Shown in pieces: positions 56,253-64,000 of a DNA stretch of 64,000 bases. Source of the DNA: Dendrocalamus latiflorus (taxonomy: Eukaryota; Streptophyta; Magnoliopsida; Poales; Poaceae). The notes under the pieces are model-generated. The model worked only from the letters and a program-made list of their open reading frames with translations, was not told the DNA's origin and made no database searches. A program made the position numbers and the translations under genes. Position 1 is the stretch's first letter; every line of letters begins with the position of its first letter. The DNA is taken from assembly GCA_017311315.1 (NCBI GenBank), contig CM029664.1:44918510-44982509 (forward strand), given 5' to 3'.

Positions 56253-59200
56253 ATGTTCTCGCGATCCTACACCAACCTGCTCGATCTCGCCAACGGCAAC
56301 CTCTCCGCCCTCGACTACGGCGGCTCGGGCGGCTCTGGCGGGGGCGGCGGCGGGTCCCGGGCCCCGCGCGCGCGGCGGATGCAGCGGACGATGACGACGC
56401 CGGGGACGCTCGCGGAGCTCGACGAGGAGCGCACGGGCAGCGTGGCCTCCGACGCGCAGTCGTCGCTCGCCAGCGACCGCCTCATCGTCGTCGCGAACAC
56501 CCTCCCCGTGCGCTGTGAGCGCCGCCCGGACGGCCGCGGGTGGAGCTTCGGCTGGGACGAGGACTCCCTCCTCCTCCACCTCCGCGACGGCCTCCCCGAG
56601 GACATGGAGGTCCTCTACGTCGGCTCCCTCCGCGCCGACGTGCCGGCAGCCGAGCAGGACGACGTCGCGCAGGCACTCCTCGATCGCTTCCGCTGCGTCC
56701 CGGCCTTCCTCCCCAAGGACATCACCGACCGGTTCTACCACGGCTTCTGCAAGCAGACGCTGTGGCCGCTCTTCCACTACATGCTCCCCTTCGCCTCCGA
56801 CCACGGCGGCCGCTTCGACCGCTCCAATTGGGAGGCCTACGTCCTCGCCAACAAGCTCTTCTCCCAGCGCGTCATCGAGGTCCTCAACCCCGAGGACGAC
56901 TACGTCTGGATCCACGACTACCACCTCATGGCCCTCCCGTCCTTCCTGCGCCGCCGATTCAACCGCCTCCGCATCGGCTTCTTCCTGCACAGCCCGTTCC
57001 CTTCCTCGGAGCTCTACCGTAGCCTTCCTGTCCGCGACGAGATCCTTAAGTCGCTGCTGAACTGCGATCTGATTGGGTTCCATAACTTCGATTACGCCCG
57101 GCATTTCCTGTCCTGTTGCAGCCGCATGCTCGGGATTGAGTACCAATCCAAGAGGGGCTACATTGGGCTCGATTACTTTGGCCGCACGGTGGGGATAAAG
57201 ATCATGCCTGTTGGGATTAACATGGTGCAGCTGCAGTCGCAGCTCCGGTTGCCTGATCTGGAGTGGCGTGTTGCGGAGCTCCGGAAGCAGTTTGATGGGA
57301 AGACTGTCATGCTCGGTGTGGATGATATGGACATATTTAAGGGGATTAATCTGAAGATTCTTGCGTTTGAGCAGATGCTGAGGACACACCCGAAATGGCA
57401 GGGCCGAGCAGTGTTGGTGCAGATTGCGAACCCGAAGGGCGGCGGTGGAAAGGACCTGGAAGAGATACAGGCTGAGATTGATGAGAGTTGCAGGAGGATC
57501 AATGGACAATTTGGGCGGCCGGGGTATAGTCCTGTGGAGCTTGTCTATAGGACCCTGTCGAGCGTGGAGAGGATGGCATATTACACTGTGGCGGAGTGTG
57601 TCGTTGTAACTGCAGTGAGGGATGGGATGAACCTCACACCATATGAGTACATTGTGTGTAGACAGGGGTTTCCAGGTTTGGATGGTTCTGGGGATGATGG
57701 ACCGAGGAGGAAGAGCATGTTAGTCTTGTCAGAATTCATTGGTTGCTCACCATCATTGAGTGGAGCAATTCGGGTAAACCCCTGGAACATTGATACAACA
57801 GCTGAGGCAATGAATGAGTCCATTGCGTTGTCAGAGAATGAAAAGCAACTGCGCCATGAGAAGCACTATCGATATGTCAGCACACACGATGTTGCCTATT
57901 GGTCCAAGAGCTATATTCATGATTTGGAAAGAAGCTGCAGGGACCATTTTAGGAGGAGGTGCTGGGGTATTGGACTAGGATTTGGATTTAGAGTAGTTGC
58001 TCTTGACCGCAACTTCAAAAAGCTTATTGTAGATTCTATTGTTACTGATTACAAGAAGTCTAAGAGCAGGGTAATACTTCTGGACTATGATGGAACTCTA
58101 GTACCACAAACTACGATCAATAAGACTCCAAATGAAACTGTTGTTGACATCATGAATGCTCTTTGTGCTGATAAGAAGAATACTGTTTTTATTGTAAGTG
58201 GAAGAGGAAGGGTTAGCCTTGAGAAATGGTTTAACTCTTGCCCAGAGCTCGGCATTGCTGCTGAACATGGCTACTTTATGAGGTATGCTCTCACCTAGTT
58301 TTTGTGATATTTCAATTGGTATTATTACTATTGTTTGGTGTCTCTTGCATTCGCTTTGTGCCTTCTGATGTAACTGGTATTTGTGTTCCAACTGCTAATG
58401 TGAATGAATTGAAAATCGTATTGGCGTGTCGTGTTGCATGATGAGAGGTTGTTATATTCCAGACTTTCTCTCACTTTAAAAAAATGTCAAACGGGGTTTG
58501 TTCTTTTTGCGGTTATTTTGGTAAAAATTTTTACATGATAACCATATTGTGGTATATGATGTGGTGGCATCAAATAAATCATGTGAACAATCATTGACAA
58601 GCTCATATCTTGACTCATGCCATTGATGAGACACATATATTGGAGTTTCTGAAATGAACAGCACATATCAATCTGTCATTTCTTGTGAATTATGCTCATG
58701 AAACTCTGCAGTGTTCCCTGGGGGAAAACATCATTTGATGAAGATGTTGCCACATCAACCTCATCCAAAACATCATCAGTAGATTCAGATTGGTTCGTCT
58801 GTCAGTTTGGAGAAGATGTGGCCACATCAACCTCATCCAAAACATCATCAGTAGATGAACATAAAAAATGCTAACATATCAATCTAAAGATGAAGATGTT
58901 GCCTGGGGAAATAACATCATTTGATGAAGATGTTGCCACATGAACCAATCTTGTGTTTTAGTTGTTGATTCAGATTGGTTCGTCTGTCAGTTTGATGAAG
59001 ATGTTTCCACATCAACCTCATCCAAAACATCATCAGTAGCTGAACCTAAAAATGCTAACAGCATGATAAATATATTGGCGTTATTTACATGACAATACAT
59101 GTTCGTGATGCAATCCGGGAGTAGTGGAATGGGAGCTTCTATTCTAATAGTTCTCTTGTTGGCCAGTACCCATTTTAGGCTTAAAATTTTAATGGCAGTG

Positions 59201-60860
59201 ACGATCACATATTTTAGCCTTGTGGAAGCTGTAACTGTGTAAATGGTTCAATAATGTGGCCTGCTTACAATAGATCTATATTTGTAACTAGCAAAGTCCT
59301 TTTGAGTCTATCTGGTTGACAGCTATGCACTTTGCATGGTCCATGGATGTACTTACCATCTCATGAACATTGACGTATCAACCTCAGCCATCAGTATGCC
59401 ATCTATGCATATATAGGGCACGTTGATATAACTGAAAAATCTTGTAATGTCATTATTTGGTCGAGATTATTTGAGTAGAAATCGTTTGGTATATCTCTCA
59501 TGGCTCAATCAAGTGGGAGCACAATGAAAGGTCTTATTCAAATAGTTGGAATAGTTGGGACTTGGGGATATTGGCAACAAGCAGATTCAATTCTTCAGCT
59601 GGCAGATTAAATAGGTTGCAAATGGTTCAATGCTCCAACTGTTCATTCTGCATTCAGGAAATGCTTGTTTGTGACAATTGAACAAAGCCTGGGATCTCTT
59701 TGACCGGCAATTCTGCATTTATGGATGATCTTACATTGTTCTTAATATATATGACGTTGAATTGACCCGAAACATTGGTGTTTCTTTAGCAAGTTTCATC
59801 TCAACGGTTTTTTTTTGTGGCAGGTGGACCAGAGACGAGCAATGGAAAATAAACAACCAGTGCTTAGAATTTGGATGGATGCAAATGGCTGAGCCAGTAA
59901 TGAACCTGTATACAGAAGCAACTGATGGATCGTATATTGAAACCAAAGAGAGTGCTTTGGTCTGGCACCACCAAGATGCTGACCCTGGTTTTGGATCTGC
60001 ACAAGCGAAGGAAATGTTAGATCATTTGGAGAGTGTTCTTGCCAATGAGCCAGTCTCTGTAAAGACTGGCCAACACATTGTAGAAGTTAAACCTCAGGTA
60101 TTGGATTTCTCCAGACATCATCCATCTACTACTTTGCATCGTTGAAATTGATGCTTATGTCATCTAGTTTTGAATACAAGGAACCCCCGGAAGGTGCAAA
60201 ATAGTGCACCTGGTAATTTGGAGATGAATATTTCATTATCTGCTTACTAGATGCTGATGTTAAAATTGATGTGATCTACAATGATTTTTAGGCCATAGAA
60301 ATAGCATCTAATGTTTCATCTTCCATGACGTGTTGTGATGCCTAGGAGGCTATGATAGTGAATTTTGCATGTGCTTAACTTCTGTAAGACTTATCTAAGA
60401 GCTGTATTCACATTGAAATAATAGTAATTCATCAAAAACCCTCAAGTCTTATGTTGTCTTCAAATTTATTTCTGTCTGCCAACAACAATTTACTTTCTTG
60501 CTGCCCAGAGTTTAGATTTCTGCTTCTGTTGGACTGCAGGGTGTCAGCAAAGGATTTGTTGCTGAGAATATCCTATCAACGCTGACCAAGAACAATAGAC
60601 AACCAGATTTTGTTCTCTGCATAGGTGATGATAGATCAGATGAGGATATGTTTGAAGCAATTGCTGATATTATGAGGAGGAGCATTGTTGATCCCCAAAC
60701 CTCGTTGTATGCCTGCACAGTTGGCCAGAAACCAAGCAAGGCCAAGTATTATTTGGACGATACTAATGATGTTTTGAACATGCTTGAGGCACTTGCAGAT
60801 GCATCAGAGGTGGTTGGTTCACCAGAAGCATCGGAGAGATCTATATCGGAGCAGGCATGA
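56253..60860 (+). CDS. Class II trehalose-6-phosphate synthase (TPS-TPP fusion type)
   Basis: Exons 56253-58282, 59824-60097 and 60540-60860 (GT-AG, in phase) encode 874 residues. The start MFSRSYTNLLDLANG is the conserved N-terminus of plant class II TPS. A GT20 domain (roughly residues 80-560) has RLIVVANTLPV, DDYVWIHDYHLMALP, LHSPFPSSE, NCDLIGFHNFDYARHF and RDGMNLTPYEYI. A HAD phosphatase-like domain (from about 605) has VILLDYDGTLVP, VSGRGR and IGDDRSDEDMFEAI. Class II proteins usually lack synthase activity and act in sugar (T6P) signalling with SnRK1; that role is inherited from the family, not proven here. The three-exon layout with a very long first exon is the usual one. No lesion seen. 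Closest in feel to the TPS7 group. Confidence 0.95.
58735..59060 (+). repeat. Minisatellite in intron 1 of the TPS gene
   Basis: The phrase CCACATCAACCTCATCCAAA followed by ACATCATCAGTAG occurs three times (about 58750, 58822, 59009), with GATTCAGATTGGTTCGTCTG twice (58784, 58968). Units of about 70 bp, partly within a larger 200-bp duplication. Nothing else is seen in this 1.5-kb intron. Confidence 0.85.
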
Positions 60861-61839
60861 CGAGGCCCTAGATGCCCTGGAGATGTCGAAGTGCATTGCC
60901 ACCAGCAGTCTTGTGACTAAAATCGAAGCTGATTTCCATCAGCAGGAAGTGCAACTTTATCAATATTCAGATAGATCAATGTCAATAATCTAGTACTTGC
61001 TGCATTTTCCGCTTATTTTGCTGTTTTGCCTCCCTTATGGTAGTTTTGCAGTAATTTTCATATTCTGTCTAGTAGATAGGAAAGTGGCCTGGAGGGAAGA
61101 ATCCATGGCGGGCATCTTGTTTCTTTCACCTTGGTATCAGGTACAGTATGGAAAACTGGAGTATTTCCGGAAGTTTATAGAATATAAGTCGAAATTGGTA
61201 GGTGTGCCTACTGCTTCCAGTGATGCTGAGATGATGATGAACATCTAATTAAAGCACAGTTCTTCCCAACAGGTGTATGTTTGTCTTAACATTCACATCT
61301 TTACGCCAAAAAGAGAAAAAAAACTGAATTTGGAGGTCCGTTTGCATTGTAATAGATCATTAGATGGCCTAGAGCCCAAAGGCTAATGAAAAATGATCAG
61401 ATTTGATTTATTGCAGTAAGGTGGTCCAAGGCTCCAGGTAGATCGATCTGCTGCTGCACTAGGGCGGCCAACCGAATGGCATGACACAGTGCAAAGACAC
61501 AGAACCCAGGACTGGGAAAAAAAAGTGAGACCTTTTGTTGATCAATGTCAAATGATCCCAGAAACTTTTACTAGAAGAGAATAAAACCAGACATGGATCT
61601 AGCAAATCGAACAACGTGACGCAAAACTTATCTTTTGAGAGGACCTGGGACGAGAAATCTTGAACTGAAGCGAATATAACGACAATCAAACCGAAAAGAC
61701 CGTTCTGGTCTCCAAGGAATGAGACGGTGCAAAAGCAAAACAGAAGCAACGCATCGCAAGCTAGTGTTCTTTGGTAGCACAAAAGGTAAAGAAACGAAAC
61801 ATTGTCACGCAAAAAATTTCTTGGCAACCAGAGATCTAG
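60861..61839 (+). other. 3' UTR of TPS and intergenic DNA
   Basis: The TPS 3' UTR probably extends a few hundred bases. Short frames are not supported. From about 61450 the DNA may be the 3' UTR of the minus-strand peptide gene. Confidence 0.4.
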
Positions 61840-62124
61840 TTAGTGCCCGACACCAGGGCTCGGCACGGAGCGCAGCAGGCGTTCCGTCCTCGCGCCGCCC
61901 ACGGATAGACCCTCGGGCCTCTTGTGCGCATCTCCTCCGCTGACGCAGCCGCCTGCCGGTGGTGCTCGGACGTATACGCCGCCCTCGAAGTACATCACCT
62001 GGCCTTCTTCCATCCCCGGCAGCTTGCGCCCCTGGCACAATGGGCAGCAGCACAGGAACAAACAGAGCGCAGGAAGCGCCCATCCGGGGTGCATTGCACG
62101 TTCCCTATTGATGCCTAAGCCCAT
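61840..62124 (-). CDS. Small secreted peptide precursor, PIP/CEP type
   Basis: 94 codons on the minus strand. A second Met (residue 11) starts a classic signal peptide: MHPGWALPALCLFLCCCPLC followed by QG. A variable middle follows, and the extreme C-terminus is RLLRSVPSPGVGH. A signal peptide plus a C-terminal PSPGxGH motif directly before the stop is the architecture of PIP/PIPL and CEP plant peptide hormones; SPGVGH is shared with CEPs and PSPGxGH with PIPs. The mature peptide would be released to the apoplast and sensed by an LRR receptor kinase (RLK7 for PIP, CEPR for CEP, by family). A TATA-like TTATATATG on the minus strand at about 62357-62366 fits a 5' UTR of about 200 bp. Small size makes this less certain than the large genes. 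Confidence 0.65.
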   Translation of the reverse strand: MGLGINRERAMHPGWALPALCLFLCCCPLCQGRKLPGMEEGQVMYFEGGVYVRAPPAGGCVSGGDAHKRPEGLSVGGARTERLLRSVPSPGVGH

Positions 62125-62397
62125 GGCGTAAACGGAGACGAAGCAAATGGCTTCGGTTTGGAAGCTAAGCTGAGCTGAGCTCAGGGAACCAGCTGATCAA
62201 GAGGGAGGATAATATTGTTGTTTGCTGTGGTGGCACCGTGGTAGTGACAGGAGTGACCTCAAGATATGGAGTTGTTCAAAAGATAGCGCGCGCGTCAGCC
62301 TCACCACCTGCCTCGGTTCAGAATTATGCGAGCCGATTGGGCCGCGAAACGCGCCGGCATATATAAGCGGAGTGGCGCCGCGCGGCGCGGCATATAG

Positions 62398-62637
62398 GTC
62401 CGGTTCTTTTTCAGTTTTTGTTTCTACTTTTGATTTTTTTATAGTAATTAATTTTTAAATGAAGTATTTTTTTAAAATATAGTCTGCTAAGTTAATTGTG
62501 GTACATACTATACCGACTTCATTTATATCGGCAAAAAATCGCACACGAGTTTCTATTACTCTGTAATCTCTCACATAAACAATTCAAAAACCACAAACCA
62601 TAACTATAAATCATAAATCTTAGAAAAAAATAGGCCC
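62398..62637. mobile_element. MITE, copy 2 of the 17899-18142 family
   Basis: Shares ACCGACTTCATTTATATCGG, GAGTTTCTATTACTCTGTAA and the overall 240-bp layout with copy 1. Ends GTCCGGTTCTTTT and AAATAGGCCC. Confidence 0.75.
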
Positions 62638-63793
62638 ATACAAAGCCGTCGTTTCCGGTGGGGTTTCTCGCGCGGGTATTAGTTTAACCGAGAGCTAGCG
62701 CAAGCCTCATGCCCATCTTTTTCCGGAACGGCGCGCGCGTCAAATTCTATTGTGGTATCCCCTGCCACGGCTGGCGTTTTGCGCTTTGTTTATGCATGCA
62801 AGCTAGTGCTGATATCGACATGCTAAGTTGGATTTCGTAAATTCGGTGGATGTGCGTGTCAGCGTGTGAGTGAGAGCTTTGAAGTCTTCAGTCTTGGCAT
62901 CGGTGAGTTCAGAGGATAGTGACTAACCAACTGGACTGCATTGTACATGCTACCTCCTACCTTTGACTACTCACGTGTCTTATTTTAAGGAAGAAACTTG
63001 ATGCTACCTTCCTCCCATAGTCGTCGCCGTCTCCTCCTCCCCCAGTGCCCCCTCCTTCCCCAACCCACCCCCCAACAGCCCGGTCGCCTCCCTCCTCACC
63101 TGGTGCCTCCCTCCTCCCCCGAGCGACGACGACCTCGACTACTCCGAAAGAGAGCCACCAGCGGCAGATGGCTGGGCGGCGACTGGGGCGCCGACGATGA
63201 CGACGGGAGGGAGGACTGGGGGGAGCCGGGGAGGCGAGGTAGAGGCCAAGGCGGCCTGGCCACTGGCACCGGCGTGCCCGCCTTGCCGTTTGTGCCGTGC
63301 CGCCCACTGGATCGGTTTTCTGGGCTCAGCCCAGCCCACCGTTCGTACCGTGCCCAGCACGACCCGCCACGTGTTGGGCCAGGCTGTGCTTGGGCCGTGC
63401 TGGACCGGCCGTGCTTCGGGCTGACCCAAAAAAGCCCGGCCCAACTCCCACCTCTTGTAAAATGTGTATATGAGTTGCAGTGTGTACTTGAGTGCAGCTT
63501 AGAACTTGCATCAGAAGAAAACAGTGGGCAGCTAGCTAGCATGAGCATTCTCACCTGGAAACCCCGTCTCCTTGACATGAAAATACACGTACTGTAGATT
63601 AATTATGCTATGAGTTGTACTAAGGTAGTCTCCCAGACCATCGTTGGGTTCCGGAACAAATCATGGTGTTCTTGACCTAAAAACAAATTTAGAATCAACC
63701 CGGCAATTGCCATTGGAATAACGCCGTCTTAGGTACTGCTTGACGAGGCAAAAGCATGGTGCTTTCCAATGAACGGTGAAGAGCAAAGGAAAC
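62638..63793. other. Intergenic, no gene recognised
   Basis: 63000-63450 is GC-rich, open in several frames, with a GCCCGGCCCAACTCC-type repeat near 63436 related to those at 19230 and 27520. No protein family recognised. Confidence 0.4.
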
Positions 63794-64000
63794 TGTAACG
63801 CCCTAGGGTCTAAATCGGTTTAGGTCTAACTTTATTCTAGATAGGTCACGCACACATAGTAGCCCGCTTACACTTTCGTCCTCGCTTCGCACAAAAATCT
63901 CTCCTCTTGGCACATGTCCGTGCTTTTAGTGACAGCACATATGCCATGTCGTGTGTCCACTCTGGGCCCACACGCGCTATGCGCTATATGCCCGCGTCCC
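63794..64000 (+). mobile_element. Probable start of an LTR, cut by the window edge
   Basis: TGTAACGCCCTAGGGTCTAA resembles the TGTAACGCCC start common to grass gypsy-type LTRs. Only about 200 bases are present, so orientation and family are tentative. Confidence 0.35.

Noticed and set aside
56241..57509. 422-codon frame on the minus strand across TPS exon 1
   Set aside because: Antisense shadow of a GC-rich exon; composition is Glu/Val/Arg repeats without a family signature.
62957..63597. Frames of 100-199 codons on both strands
   Set aside because: Pro/Arg-rich shadows of GC-rich repeat DNA containing a GCCCGGCCC-type dispersed repeat.

Overview
The window is nuclear DNA of a flowering plant, almost certainly a grass. 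Intact genes have GC-rich first exons and ordinary GT-AG introns, and most of the rest is plant transposon sequence: LTR retrotransposons, a Helitron, Mutator-like, hAT and CACTA-like elements, and foldback MITEs. Nothing bacterial, organellar or viral was seen. Family names come from recognising residues by eye; no database search was possible.

Layout. 1-4.3 kb: a hAT element with an 8-bp target duplication lies left of four 3' exons of a VTE6-like (DUF92/TMEM19) phytyl-phosphate kinase gene. 7.0-10.9 kb: a leucine-rich-repeat protein pseudogene, broken by stops, a frameshift, a solo LTR and a 300-bp Mutator-type MITE. 11-20.5 kb: gene-poor, with foldback elements, a CACTA-like element and two orphan exon fragments (WDR55-like and a Cys-rich protein). 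20.5-27.0 kb: a Helitron carrying sense-oriented, intron-containing exon fragments from at least five recognisable genes (Peter Pan/Brix, SnRK2 kinase, MO25, TRM9-type methyltransferase, PHD/GNAT protein). 27.9-30.1 kb (minus): an apparently complete class-V aminotransferase/cysteine-desulfurase-fold PLP enzyme gene. Immediately upstream of it sits a 6.4-kb Mutator-like element (30264-36670) with long inverted repeats and a 9-bp target duplication, encoding a MuDR-type transposase and a plant mobile domain (PMD) protein.

40.5-54.0 kb is one Ty1-copia element (A) with 244-bp LTRs and a perfect 5-bp target duplication. Inside it are a second LTR element (B, 41.4-46.1 kb) and a solo LTR (C, 46.5-48.1 kb). 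Element B is the most striking object in the window. It has an LTR, a primer-binding site, a gag-like leader and a polypurine tract but no visible reverse transcriptase. Its main reading frame of 938 codons is an intron-free fusion of a GAUT7-like glycosyltransferase, mitochondrial chaperonin CPN60, an ERECTA-type LRR segment and ubiquitin-activating enzyme E1. This resembles the maize Bs1 type of retrotransposon transduction.

56.2-60.9 kb: a complete three-exon class II trehalose-6-phosphate synthase gene. 61.8-62.1 kb (minus): a small secreted-peptide precursor of PIP/CEP type. The right edge holds the start of another LTR. The host genes do not form one pathway. The theme is gene-fragment capture by two mechanisms side by side: DNA-level capture with introns kept (Helitron), and RNA-level capture with introns lost (element B).
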